64,000 nt of DNA from Scleromitrula shiraiana (lineage: Eukaryota > Ascomycota > Leotiomycetes > Helotiales > Sclerotiniaceae). Location: positions 186,001-250,000 of the forward strand of contig JABELC010000013.1 in NCBI GenBank assembly GCA_028455995.1. Reading direction: 5' to 3'. The notes below the pieces were generated by a model. That model made no database searches and was not told where the DNA came from. It worked only from the letters and a program-made list of their open reading frames with translations. Positions 1 to 11,843 of the stretch are shown here, piece after piece (the first letter of the stretch is position 1; each line of letters begins with the position of its first letter). The translations under genes and the position numbers were made by a program.

Positions 1-814
1 GTGAAGGAGAGAATTGATCGAAGGGATGAATTTTTAGAGGTGAGACTATTATATTAGATTGCTAAAACTGATTGTCAGTCTTAAGGCAAAAACAAGAAAA
101 CCTCAGAATGCACTAATAAGTGAAAGACAACATTAATCAAGGGTTTGAAATTGACGACATTCACTTGAAGAAAACATCAAGTATTTATGGGGATAACGCT
201 CCAGAATCAAGAGTTATTTAAACTCGTTCACTACTATCATGAGAAGATTCCCCAAACTTTAATGACAGCAAGAACACCAGATGGTACTTTAAGTTATTAA
301 TCCCGTTGACTTGATAAGAGTTTTCACTTTGTCAAAATAATATAAATATCTGGGTGCCTCAGAACAAACACAACCAAGGGCTCTAAACCTGACAATATAT
401 ATTTGAATGTCTGTTTAAATCATAGACAATCAAATGTTTCTTTTGCTAATTTAATTTAATTATCTATGTTTAATATGGATATTCAAGATTAAGATATATG
501 ATTGTACATCTGGTGGATGAACGTTCAGAATCTATTCTAAACAGCTCGCTGATTGTTTATGGCAGGCTGACTTGGGGGTTGTCGTTTCTATGATGTCAAG
601 TATCGAGCAAGTAAGTCGCGTTCTCCTGGACTTACTAGGTACTATATACAATTATTACGTCTTCCTAACAATTATAGAACCCACTTCGAAATAATCTCCC
701 GACATATCCAACCACTCCCATCCAAGTAAGCCATTCTCGACGCAAAGTTTTATATGCATGGAAATCTCGTACCACTTTCTCCCTCTTTCATCTCTTCTTC
801 AAACTCATACCAAA
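1..814. other. intergenic, no gene seen
   Basis: I see no coding region, RNA gene or repeat that I can support. The stretch from about 690 to 814 is pyrimidine-rich and lies directly upstream of the first gene, so it probably holds its promoter and 5' leader. Confidence 0.6.
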
Positions 815-2273
815 ATGACTCTTTCCTATTCATCGAATGGAGCTACCCTCCCTTCCCTCCCCAAAATGAAAATAGCAGGCCATCAAACTAACATATTGAC
901 CCCTTTACAGTCTTCAGATATGGGTTATAATACTAAAAGAGCCAGTTCCCCTCCAGGCAGATCAAACAAAAGCAACCTAGGTGGAGCTAGAACAGTAAGG
1001 CATCCCGATCTTCCTTCTTCACCTCCGTATCTTTCCTAATCATCACTAACAAACACCTCTCACCCTCCCAGGCCGGCCTCCTCAGCCCAGCCAGCCAGCC
1101 GCGCAGCCCAAACTCGATGCATCGCAACCATATGCACAAAATGGGGTATCAGAACCATAAACGAGACATTCCACCCCTCGATCTGACCCGCGAAAGATCT
1201 CGGCTGCAGCGCGATTACTCATCTCTTTAGCATATCAAGCCGTGTTGATTTGAAGATAGCAAGGGCTTTGTTTGTGGAGGAGTGTAGGAGTGATAAAGGT
1301 GAGATGGTTTTGGTGGGGTATACGAAGTGTAGGGATGTGGATGCTAGGGTTAGGGAGTGGGAGAAGAGGCGGGAGGAGGAGGGGGATGATGGGGATGGTG
1401 GGGATGGTGAGAATGGTAAGGCGGGAGATACTGCGGGGCATGATGCGGGACATAATTTAATGGGTGGTGTAAGCAGGACAATTATATCCACGCCAGCTGT
1501 AGAACAAGTATCTAGACGACGGGATAAAGGAAAGAAAAAAGCCGTCACGGTCAAGAATGAACCCATTAGTAAGAATGAAGCGGTAGCCGCTGGTGGACCC
1601 CCTTCTGCTATTATACCTACTCCATCGCTTGTACGTACTCCCTCCTTTCTTTCCCTACAAACCACCCTCTCTCTAGTGTAAATAACTAACCAACCCCCCA
1701 CCTCACAACCAGCTAAACCACACTCCTCCAATATCCCGCCATAGACTCCGCCCCACAAACCCCACCCTAATCATGCAATCCCACATTCTCAAACCCAGAC
1801 TACCCCCCACTCGAGCTAGACGCCCCAACAGCGCCGCACGAACGATCGAAACAGTCGCAGCCGCAGAAAGTGAGGTTCGACCACGCAAGAAATCGAGATC
1901 GAATGATACTCATGCTCCGATTACTTCGCATTATACTTCTTCCTGCAATAACCATGCATCATCGAAATTTTCCTCCTGTCACAGTCACAGCTACAATCAC
2001 AATGAAAATGAAAATGAAAATGAAAACGAAGATACGATAATAGTAGACATAGACCCGGCCCATCCAGCCACAGCCACAGCTCCAACCCCATCACCACCCC
2101 CGAATCTAAGTATACATAACCTGCGAATCTACGCAGCAGGGATGATGGGTACAGTCCGCGAAGCCTGGGAGACTAATATGAGGGAGGCGGGTAGGGATGG
2201 TGTGTTTGGGGTACGGAGGGAGTTGGTGGAGGAGATAAATGGGGTGTTTAGGGAGGATTGGGGGGATTTTTAG
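815..2273 (+). CDS. hypothetical low-complexity protein, 4-exon model
   Basis: I do not recognise this gene. A four-exon model keeps frame throughout: 815-994, 1072-1145, 1210-1630 and 1713-2273. The introns are 995-1071 (GTAAGG, branch CACTAAC), 1146-1209 (GTATCA, branch CTGAC) and 1631-1712 (GTACGT, branch AACTAAC). The product would be about 411 residues. The start is the ATG in CAAAATGACT; an in-frame codon at 758 is less likely. The middle exon has a conserved-looking, charged stretch beginning ARALFVEECRSDKGEMVLVG, then a Glu/Gly/Asp-rich tract. The last exon has a basic patch (RPRKKSR), an Asn-Glu dipeptide run and a more ordered C-terminal helix-like region (about the last 55 residues). 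The basic clusters suggest a nuclear protein, which is inference only. The second intron is the weakest part: without it the frame is broken by stops at about 1184 and 1228. Confidence 0.5.
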
Positions 2274-3649
2274 GGGGTTGAGATAGATAGATTGATAGAT
2301 TTATAGTTTCATAGGGTGGGGTGCTGGTGTTTTTCTTCAAGTGCTTTTTTGTTTTTGTGGTTGGGTGGGTTTTTAGGGTGATGGCTTGGCTTGGAATTGC
2401 ATATAGGTAGTATGTATGATGTTATATGAGATTTGCGGATTGTTTGCGCTGGAAATAGATCGTTGTCTCGAATATAAACATTGAGAAAGAAAGAAGCCGC
2501 TAACATGAATTTGAATTCAATGTCTATTCGAAATTTGAAGATTGAAAGACATTTTAAATAAGTTTACTTCGAACGTTTGTATAGAATTGGGATATCCAGG
2601 TCTATTTTAAGTAAATCTCTTTTGAATGTTTGTGCGAGATATACTGGGTAGATATTGAGTTGTATTATCTATCTCATCACCTGGACTTTCCCGAGCGTGA
2701 GTGGGTTGGAAGGTTCATCTGATGTGATTTCGGACAGTAGGAAATGCTTTGCTTGTGATAGCGACTCGATGAGAGGTCAAGCTCGAAGTGTTGAGACGAG
2801 TTTGCGGAATTTCGAAAATTGATTTTGTAAATGGGTTAAAGTTTTCTGGTAACTCTCGTCTGATAATATTTTGATTATGAGATTAGATTAGTAGTTGTAA
2901 TATTTGCAAGCTCGGTTATTGCTAAGTAGATCTTTTGGATAAATACGTTTAGATGTTCAAATGAATGCAATAAATACACTTTTTAATACTCTCTGTGAAG
3001 TGCTACCATAAATCGATGAGTCTAATTGTTGGCATAAATAAGCTTTGCACATTGATGTAGTTATCACAACTGATAGGGATGGTTCTGATTTAATGTATGT
3101 TCATTATTTAAAGCAAATAACAGACAGCCTGTTTGTTACTCCAATGGTATACTTCCCGACCTAATGCCTCAGCAAAATACGGATGGAACGTACCATATAT
3201 AGTATATACACAGTGCAATCAGCTTTTCATCGCTAACTTTGAGCATCATCATGAACGTAGCAGCGAAGAAGTTATTTGGGGTCCTCATAGATGTTTGTGA
3301 AAATAGTCTAGGAGTAGAGAGATCATTTGTATAGACAATGTACTACTAATTTATTATATACATCAGAAAAAAATACTAAAGAAAAACAAATAGAAAACTG
3401 ATCGTCAATTCCTCATGGAACATATTTCTTAATATTAAAATGCCGTGATCCAGTCATCATCATGTTGTAGAGATATAAGATCGGATATGCACGGATCAAT
3501 CCCAGGAAGATAGATATTCCGTTCCGAAAGAAAGCGAAATCTTCCAGATGGATAACAATCACATCTCCCGCAAATCTCACAAATATCCCATTCATACCCG
3601 CCGCCATATCCAATTCTCATCCTGCCATATCATACCAAATTCCAAATCC
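2274..3649. other. intergenic, no gene seen
   Basis: No open frame here looks coding, and there are no tRNA-like or long repeat features. From 3548 an open frame runs into the Pam18 start, but that is most simply its 5' leader. Confidence 0.6.
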
Positions 3650-4192
3650 ATGGCCTCAATATTAACCATCGGAGCCGGCGTGGCCGTCGCTGCATTCCTC
3701 GTACGTATCTTTATCCCCCTTCTCCATCTCGTTCTCGTTCGCCCCGTCCCCCCCCAAAAAAAAGAGAAATGAAAAAGAACTAACATACCCCAGGGTCGAG
3801 CAGGCTTAGTAGCATTCCGCCGCTCACGAGGCGAAGCGGTGGGGGTTCTTGGGAAGGCATTCCATAAGGGCGGTTTTGATCCGAAGATGAATAGGAGGGA
3901 GGCGGCGCTGATTTTGCAACTTAGGTAATTTTACATCTTCTTTTTTTTTTCATTTCTTTTCTTCTACTGCGAGCTTTCCACGCTTGGGAATCGGAGGAAG
4001 GAAGGAAAGAAAGAGGGAGAGAGTGAAAAGATGGCAACTAATGCAATAAATAGCGAAAGACAATTAACTAAAGAACGCATACGCAAAAATCATCGGACGC
4101 TTATGATGTTGAATCATCCGGATAGAGGGGGTTCGCCATATTTGGCTACGAAGGTTAATGAGGCGAAGGAATTCTTGGAGAAGAATGGTTGA
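3650..4192 (+). CDS. pam18: mitochondrial import motor J-protein Pam18/Tim14
   Basis: Pam18 (Tim14) is the J-domain co-chaperone of the TIM23 import motor. It sits in the mitochondrial inner membrane and stimulates the ATPase of mtHsp70. Exons are 3650-3700, 3794-3924 and 4054-4192, giving 106 residues, the normal size for the short fungal form. The N-terminus (MASILTIGAGVAVAAFLGRA) is the single membrane segment. The J domain follows, with the motif HPD at residues 82-84 in the context MLNHPDRGGSPYLATK and the family ending EAKEFLEKNG. The second intron (3925-4053) splits a Ser codon. I chose the acceptor TAG at 4051-4053 because it restores the family sequence QLSERQLTKERIRK; a later AG at 4058-4059 would drop three conserved residues. 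The start ATG is in CCATGGCC context. Identification is firm. Confidence 0.95.
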
Positions 4193-4912
4193 TTGGAGAT
4201 ACGAGATTAGACTTGGTGGGTGAGTAGAGGAGAGGCAGGGGAAGGGGATTTTTACACTCTGATTGGATTCGAATGGATTTATTTTTATTTTCAAGGGCAA
4301 ACGAACCGGTCGAGCTGGTCTACGAATTGTGATGGCGACTTGGGATTGGGATTTAGTGAGCGAGCGAGCGAGCGGGTTAGCAATTGATATATCGACGTAT
4401 CGACTTCGACAGGACGCGGTTGGTTGGCTCTACTGGGACTTCTAATTTCCCTCCTACCGTGCATGCAACCATCCAATGCAATAATTTTCACCCTCGATAT
4501 AACTCAGCGTATTCGATCGTCTTCCCTCCTCTCCTCACTTCGGCTGCAATCTTACGGAACTTCTCTTCTTCCCCGCTTTACCTCTCTTCACGCCACACAC
4601 GTATATATTAAAAAAAAATATTACCACATAGCATAGCGAAGGAGTTAATGGGTCGGTTTCGTTTGGTTTGGTTTGGTTTAGTTTGGTCTGGTCTGATTTG
4701 ATTTGATTTGGTAATTGGTCAATCCGACCGACTCAAGGATATGATTATATATACAAGGCGTTAAAATTAAAAATTCCGCCCTTTCCATCTTCATAACGAA
4801 TAGATGGATGGATGGATGGATGGGTGGATGGGTGTAAATGTATAGTAAGAAGAAAAGATATCATGCCTCTCTACTCTATTTCGTTTTCACGGTTTTGCAA
4901 GATACGAGATAT
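4193..4912. other. intergenic with GTTTG-rich tract
   Basis: No gene is seen. A short degenerate run of GTTTG units lies at about 4656-4710, and TGGA/TGGG units lie at about 4804-4832. Together they begin the microsatellite-rich interval between two convergent genes. Confidence 0.6.
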
Positions 4913-4975
4913 ATGTGTGTATGTGTGTATGTATGTATGTATGTATGTATGTATGTATGTATGTATGTATGTATG

Positions 4976-5006
<31 letters not shown>

Positions 5007-5116
5007 TGTATGTATGTATGTATGTATGTATGTATGTATGTATGTATGTATGTATGTATGTATGTATGTATGTATGTATGTATGTATGTATGTATGTATG
5101 TATGTATGTATGTATG
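4913..5116. repeat. (TATG)n microsatellite, about 200 bp
   Basis: About fifty TATG units follow a short TGTG-containing lead-in. There is one interruption near 5004, where a unit has lost a base (ATGTAATG). The array reads as an open frame in several phases on both strands, giving only YVCM- or HTYI-type repeats, so those frames are not genes. Confidence 0.98.
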
Positions 5117-5343
5117 ATGCGAACTAATCATGAAGAAGAGAACTAAAGGTGTTCCTGGTATTGCTTATGGCATCCGTTGCATTTGTATTAAGCATGCACA
5201 TACAGAATCTTTAAAGCCCTGGGGGTTCAATCTCAATCTCAATCTCAATCTCAATTCTAATTTGATCTTCGATTTCTATTGGTATGGTATCTATATAAAT
5301 TCATGTCGCAAACGCTACTACGCTCCGCTGTATCAAGTTATGT

Positions 5344-5401
5344 CATACCATACCATACCATACCATACCATACCATACCATACCATACCATACCATACCA
5401 C
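5344..5401. repeat. (CATAC)n pentanucleotide array
   Basis: Eleven perfect CATAC units occur in tandem. The same motif recurs, less regularly, at 12611-12654. An AATCTC-type run lies just upstream at about 5229-5252. Confidence 0.95.
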
Positions 5402-5526
5402 GATATCAATCCCCTCAAACAACACCACTCAGTATGATACTGGCGTATCAAATCAACAGCAACCAGACGAGTCCAATTCATAAGAACAAAAGTAAGAAAC
5501 CAACGAGTCAAACATGTGCGCTCGCC

Positions 5527-5612
5527 CGCTTGCTTGCTTGCTTGCTATATATGTAGTGAGTGAGTGAGTGAGTGAAGTGCCAACGAAAAAAAAAAAAAAA
5601 AAAAAAAAAAAA
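5527..5612. repeat. GCTT, GAGT and A27 tracts
   Basis: Three simple repeats occur in a row: (GCTT)n at about 5527-5546, (GTGA)n at 5555-5575 and a run of 27 A at 5586-5612. They are non-coding and form part of the cluster between Pam18 and the Gfd2-like gene. Confidence 0.9.
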
Positions 5613-5717
5613 CAAAGATCTTCCATCGCGGATTTCCCCACCCTCTACTGAGTAAATCTACTATTCTCAAATCAGCGACCCAATAACTAATAAGGAAAGA
5701 AATTCTTTGCGAGAAAT

Positions 5718-5831
5718 ATCTTCTTTCTTTCTTTCTTTCTTTCTTCTCGTCTCGTCTAGTCTTATCTCGTCTCATCTCGTTTTAAAAATTCGCTTTCCTA
5801 ATCCCAATCCCAATCCCAATCCTAATCCCAA
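5718..5831. repeat. (CTTT)n and (CCCAAT)n tracts
   Basis: A CTTT run at about 5720-5744 is followed by CTCGT-type units, then CCCAAT/TCCCAA units at about 5800-5831. On the transcribed strand this is just past the stop codon of the minus-strand gene, so it is probably its 3' untranslated region. Confidence 0.85.
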
Positions 5832-5853
5832 ATGCATCTATCTATCTATCTGT

Positions 5854-8504
5854 CTACCACATCTTCCTCGCAACCCCCGAATCCCGTTTGAAAAACTGTC
5901 CTTGATTTTGACTCTGATTTTTATTTTTATTTTGATTCCGACCCTCCCCCTCCCCCGTCTCCGATTTCGACCCCCGGATTGGAATATCTCCCCAATCTAA
6001 ATTCCCACCCATCGGTGCCATAGCCCATGGATTTGCATTCGAATTCGAATTTGAATTCGATTGCCTGGATCCAGGAAGCGTCGAGTTCGCTGCACGCGTA
6101 GCTGTTGCCCCTCCTAGAGCCGGCCAATTTCCCTGATCGGCGCCCGAGATGAAGGGTGCTGCCGTGCCGTTACGCCAGAGGACACTAGGAACCTGCGGTC
6201 TCTTTCTTGCGGCTTTTGCAGCCGCGAGGGATTCTTGTTTAGCGGCGGCGGCTTGGGGTGTTACGCGGGCGTCGCCGCCGTCGCTGCCGTCGGAGCTCCA
6301 GCCTTCTTCGCGCTCTAGTGCTGCTTGCGTCGCTTCGCTTACGGCTCTGTTGTAGAAGTGCGTTAGTATGTTTGTGTTTCTGATGGATCATTTATTCACT
6401 AGCTACAGGAATGAGGGTAACGTACTCGGCGATTCTCGTCTGCTTGGCTAGTTCCCTCGTTCTGTCTTTCGCTTCTTGCTTATCAGCTACAAGCTTACAG
6501 GCTATTCCCAGCATGGCTTGCATGGTGTAAACAGCATCGTTGCCTCCGTTATGCAAATTCCATGCCATGATATTGAGTTCATCAAGAATACCGATGAGCG
6601 ATCTGGGGTTGGGTTCGCGCTTGAGTACACGCCATATATCTTTTGTGTCGAGCATTTCATGAAGAGCGAGATTATTAACATCGTATCCGACTTTTTTGAG
6701 GAGACTAATGTCGGACTGAATGTCGTGGCCTACTAGAACTATATTGCGTCTTTGGGGTGGGGGGTCGGAAGGATCGGCAGCGGTGGCGTTGGGGGAGGAG
6801 AAGGGATGCTTGAAGCAGTTGGCAATCATGCGTGGTGCATCAGCTAGCCAGACGATTTCACTGGTTCTGGATAGTTTGTAAGATTTTGTGATCATAATAG
6901 GTATATGATAATTATACATCGAGGAGTGGTAGAAGAGATAGAAGATACATACCCAAATTCAAATTTATCTGCACAACCACTGACATGAACAGAGTTGTTC
7001 AAATGCATGTATTCCTTGATTCGGAAGTGACGGGCACGAATTGCTTTTCTCCAATTTTTAGCCAATTCGCCAGGTGCCATACCAACAATGTCTAGAACAT
7101 CAAGAGTTGCGATACCAATCTCTGTGATGGCACCATGCTGAAACTCATAAGCCTCAAGATCAACACAAATGAAAACGACAGAATCCTCCATTGGATATAT
7201 ACTAGGCTTCTCTGGATCAAAGAATGCGTCTGGTATTTTTTGAGCCGCCAACTTTTGAAAAGCATTGTTTCCCTGACTCCAATCAAATGATTCACCATTT
7301 TCAGGAAACTCAACACTTTCTTCGCGTTTGCGTATTCCTAGATATCTTTGGAGTCGTTTTCCAGAACCCCTCATCAGCTTTTGCTCTGAAATACGCTTGA
7401 CTCTTCTTTTCTCTTTATCGACATTTTTTTTCGCCGTTTGGGCCTGAGTTATAGCAGCCACTTTAGCTTTGAATGCCGCTAGGGATGTATCAACAAGCGG
7501 TTCGATGACTGGAGGCTCGCCATCTAGTTTAAAGAACCTATTAGGAATAGAATCTCGGAGGTCATCTGCCATAGCTTTGTTGGTTGCTCGTCCTAGGTAT
7601 CGAGGATATGGAGTTCCGTCGTTATTAAAGACAGTACAAAAAACACCTTTGGCCCCAGCAGGAATGGTAAGACAAATCCCAAGACTCTTATTGATGAGAG
7701 ACAGAAAGTATTCCACTTGTTTAGTAGGAACAAGAAGGATTGGTGATTGATTTAGATCTTCTGGAAGTCGATACAGATAGAAACTAGGTAAGACGTTAGA
7801 CAAAATGTCAAGATATTCCGAGAAAGATTGCAATCTCATTAGAAACTTCTGGAGCAAACATATAAAGTGTTCACGCTCGAGGTATATTGTTACTTACAAG
7901 TCCCAGGTTTGGTTGTTACACTTCCCACCATGGAAGAAATTTTCAAGTACCTAGTGATCGTATTATTATCTATACATATGACCCCTCATCTCGAGTGAAT
8001 CTAAGCGGGGAATCCACAGGCAGGAGTGGTTGAAAACTAAATTCGACTTCCTTACCATTGGTCTATTGGCATGTCCAATATACTTATATGGATAAGTAGT
8101 GACGGCCTTCCAAGGACAAAGGCCCTCCCCATCTGCTGCCAACTCTCCATATCGTAGTTTTGAATACTCTGGAAAGTCGTTTGAACCTGGTTCAGGGGCT
8201 ATGTTGAGAATCATAGAGAGCAACATTAGCCAACATCCAAACGAAACAAAGCTCGAGAGTACTTACCAATTATGGGCACAATAGTCGTTGCAACCTGTGT
8301 CTTTTTGCGGGGCGCCTTCTTCTTCTTGAGCCAGTATTCTTCTTCTTCTTCTTCCTCTGAATCCGTCCCCTCAAAGATATTATGAGCCTTGGATTTCACA
8401 GGAGGGGCCGAACTTTCAGCAGGTGCAGCGGCGTCTAAAACAGAAGCATCAATAACATCCTGATTCCCTGTTAAGGATTTCAGTCTATCGAAACGATTCG
8501 TCAT
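5854..8504 (-). CDS. Gfd2/YDR514C-like RNase H-fold protein
   Basis: The protein belongs to the fungal Gfd2/YDR514C family, whose C-terminal domain has an RNase H-like (DEDD exonuclease-type) fold; its role is poorly known. Six exons on the minus strand keep frame: 8504-8267, 8198-8056, 7950-7898, 7783-6953, 6866-6426 and 6346-5854, giving 732 residues. The N-terminus has an acidic run before a Lys-rich patch (KKKKAPRKK). A small domain follows with the spliced sequence TWDFFYLYRLPEDL and then ILLVPT. The RNase H-like domain has FICVDLEAYE (D353, E355), IVLVGHDIQSDISLL and GGNDAVYTMQAML, so the acidic positions expected for catalysis are present. The last exon is Ala/Arg-rich, then Asn/Ser repeats, ending RKMW. 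I chose the fourth-exon acceptor at 7784-7785 because it joins the conserved TWD and FYLYRLP segments; an upstream acceptor also gives an open frame. The function is not established. Confidence 0.85.
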
Positions 8505-9742
8505 TTTCGCAAATCGCTAACTTGACTGTAGTGTAACGAGTTGTAAAAAAAAAAAGTGCTTGTGTAACAGAAGACAGAAAATAAGGAAGGTGAGAGTGGG
8601 GAAAGATCTGCTTGTATCTGCAAAATGCCGGCTGGCACGAAAGATGCAGCTTTTAAAACGATGGTGATATCGCTGAACAGAAACCCCGCTTTAAAAACTA
8701 ACAATAGTGAATTATTCACTTGAACATGAATCGTGTCAATTGGAACCGTTGTCGTTGATTTACATTCTCAGCAAAGTGCAGACGAGGGTTTTCTGAACTT
8801 TATTTACGCCGGTAGGTGAGGTGATTGCCTAACTTGTCACCTGACTGTACGCCGAGAAGTATGCGGACGAGATCTAATTTTGCCGCAATAATTGCATGAA
8901 CTAAGACAGCAGAATGCTCATTTTACAAGATCAAATTCAGCTCAGTTTACTTCAGAAATAGATATAATTTCATGTCTGCCCCTCTATGAGGTTATGTTTT
9001 GAGTGTACACGAAGCGAGAATATAGCGTCTTTCCAAAGGAGAGCCTGTGCTGCAGTATGCCCCAAAATTTCATCATTATCTATGGATTTCTTTAGTATCT
9101 GAGGATACATGAACAAATAAATTTTTGAAGTAGAGCCTACTTTTTAAAAGCATAATGTTACCGAGAGTAAGTAACACACTCTGGTGCGAATATCACAGCA
9201 TGTCTATATTTCAAGATATGAACATATCAAAATAGGATTTTGAACTAATATCATTTTCATCATATATTTCTAAAACATGATGACTAGAGCAAAAATAGAT
9301 CAGCCAATTAGTTCTCAGTCATCTAGTCTTTGCTTTTGTCCCCCTTGACTCTTTCTCTTGCTATTTTCTATTTATGATAGTATAGATCAATTAACCATCA
9401 TCCTTCAACTATCTCCGTAAAGATCAAAATAATAGAATAGGGCGTAAAGCAAGGCAAGGCAAGCAAGCAAGCAAAAAAATATCAAGCAACTCCAAGCTCC
9501 CTGCTCATAACCTTATGTTATGTAAACTGTAACCCAAGCCCTGTCCTGTCATGCTAATAAGCCATGCTGAATATTTCGTCATACCGGGAACGCCCAATAA
9601 TGCAATATGTATGTATCATTCCCACCAACCCTCCCCAGATAGATTCCCCCACCCCCGCCTGCCATTTCCCCCGTCCAGTCCATACCCTAGTTGCTTTTTG
9701 ACACAAGAACGTAAATGGAATAAGATAGATATCAAGACAAGA
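8505..9742. other. intergenic, no gene seen
   Basis: This is spacing between two minus-strand genes. The part near 8505-8720 should hold the promoter of the Gfd2-like gene; the part near 9400-9742 should be the 3' region of Cdh1. I see no gene or repeat except short AAGC units at about 9450-9474. Confidence 0.6.
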
Positions 9743-11843
9743 TTATCGAATAATGCCCAACTCCCCAATTCTTCCTCCGCCAGAATCAATATCATCCCTC
9801 TGCCCTGGTTTCCGACCAAATACATTCCAGAACCTCAAAGTTTCGTCACCGGCACCGGTAACTATAACTCTTCCATCTGGACTCATTGCCAGATACAATA
9901 CTCTGTATGTGTGGCCCGTCAGACTAACGACCTGTTGCATACTCGGGTACTTCCAAACCACAATTTGATTCTGTGAGTAACCGTGTGTAGATACGATTTC
10001 GTTTGAGTTTTTCGACCAAGCGAGATTGCATACTTGAGAGCCGGTATCGATTTCGTTAATCTTAGTACCACGTTTCGTATCGTGGAATATGATCCGACGA
10101 TCAGCGGTACCTCCTCCAGATGCAAGAAGACCACTTTGATGGGGAGACCAAGCGATAGCTTTGACTGCAGCCGTATGGTCACTGAATTTGTGAATGGGAG
10201 TATCTGACAGCTTGTCCCAAACCATAAGTTTGTTATCATTGCCACCAGATGCGAGTTGACCATCATCACAATTCCAGCGAAGACCGCAAACCTCTTGTTT
10301 GTGCCCCACTAATTTTTTTAGCCATTGATCCGGGGCTCGTACATCCCTGTGATATATTAGGCGATCTCTGGAGCCCGAAGTGAGGATGTGGTCATTCCAT
10401 GCCAGAGAACCAACTCGAGCTGTGTGACCAGTCATAGTTCTTAATCTTCTAGTTCTTTCAGCATCCCAGATCTGAACTAGGCCCTTTCCTGTTCCGACTG
10501 CTATATGTGAGCCTCGCTGAATCCATGAAACGCTTGTTACGACATCACCGTCTGGTAGCTCACAAAGCTTGTTCACACGACCAGATGTTGCATTCCACAT
10601 ATACACACATGATCCAAGACCCACCCCTAGAGTACCACTACTTCCCCAATCTACGAGATTTAGGTAAAAGTCATCCGCTAGATCAGGTGCATCCAGCACT
10701 TTGTATGGTACTTTGCTAACAGTTCGAGGTTGCTTCCGCGGGCTTAGCAACATTTGCTGACTGTTGTAACGTACGGGAGTAAGGCTATAGAGATCTGATG
10801 CCGCGTTGAGGTTAGGTCCATGTCTGCTTTGTGGTGTTCGGGTGGGAGTTGGATGGCCTGCGATATTCGTATGATGCCGAGGTGACATATACGTAAATAG
10901 ATTCTTGTGGGGAGTCGAGGGCGTCATAGAAGATGGTAGTGAGGAAGCATGTGATATACTGGGCGGTGTATGTGATCGCGTAGGGTCATTTATGGTAGTC
11001 TGATGTGATTCCGGTGATAAGCTAGTAGGGGTAGGCTGCGGAATCGTATTATCGAAGATTTCGGATCTAAGTAATGTGGAATATGTCCGATTGGCTTCCT
11101 CAGCTATTGCTGAAATTAGCTCCTTGTCTAAAGCAGGGTATTTCACCGTCTAGCATTTACTTACTTCTTTGAAAATGCAATTCGCCATGTGGTGTGCGTG
11201 CCTTTGGTTTTGAAGGTGTCGCTGGGGAACCTTCATCATGAAGTAGACTGAAGCTAGCTTGCAGATCTTGTCCTTCTCTATTTGGGATAAATCTAAAAAG
11301 GTCAGCACTAAACATATCAAAAAGAGCTAGACTTTGAAAAGCCACAAAGGTAAGTTCAAAACATTTAAGTTGGAATTCCTCAAGAAAGTCGGACATAACA
11401 AATTAAAATCTCTCCAGTTTCGAAGACCAAATATGCTCTCTACTTGAAATGCTATTCCTTTGATCTCAAGCTGCGCAAAGCTCCCGCTTTTTATCCAAAA
11501 GAAATAATCTCTCTTACCTGTCACCATAAACCCTTTGTCGCTTTCTACTCGGACTACCTCCAGGTGTAATATCCCGATGCCTACCACCTGAGTCTTCAAA
11601 TTCTCTCATCAAAGCTCTACTCAGCGCGCTCGAGTCTATCGGATCGGCGGGTGGATGAACGCTCCTATTGATACTTCGTACTGAACTTTCTTCCTGTATT
11701 TTCCTTTCAGAGACTCTCTTTACTGCCGGAGGAGGGGTAGCTGTGCGGGGTGGTGTCGAAATTGGTGGAGTGTACAAGGCGTTTTGCGTTTTTCTGAGAT
11801 GCGCATGAGAAAATCCATACCCTGAGTCCCCGTTGAGACCCAT
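9743..11843 (-). CDS. cdh1: APC/C activator Cdh1 (fizzy-related)
   Basis: Cdh1 (Ste9/Fzr1) recruits substrates to the anaphase-promoting complex in late mitosis and G1. Minus-strand exons are 11843-11518, 11292-11165 and 11103-9743, giving 604 residues. The C-box, DRFIP at residues 108-112, is formed across the first splice junction. The middle is disordered and rich in Thr-Pro and Ser-Pro sites, as expected for a CDK-regulated activator. A PYKVLDAP segment leads into the seven-bladed WD40 propeller (for example SGSRDRLIYHRD, LASGGNDNKLMVWD, VTGAGDETLRFWNVF). The protein ends in Ile-Arg, the IR tail that binds the APC/C core. For the second intron I used the acceptor at 11104-11105, giving a 61-bp intron and the family sequence LHFQRTEEANRTYS. 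The alternative at 11128-11129 would make a 37-bp intron, too short to be likely. Identification is firm. Confidence 0.95.

Noticed and set aside
1219..1758. Long open frame on the minus strand opposite the first gene
   Set aside because: It is the mirror of a purine-rich plus-strand coding stretch; the peptide is Ser/Pro/Leu low-complexity and has no splice partners.
4812..5146. Overlapping open frames on both strands through the TATG array
   Set aside because: They exist only because the tetranucleotide repeat has no stop in several phases.
7784..7857. Earlier start of the fourth exon in the Gfd2-like gene
   Set aside because: The frame is open, but it inserts unconserved residues between TWD and FYLYRLP, which the chosen acceptor joins directly in the right phase.
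11128..11164. 37-bp second intron in Cdh1
   Set aside because: Too short for this genome; the acceptor 24 bp further on gives a 61-bp intron and the conserved QRTEEANRT sequence.
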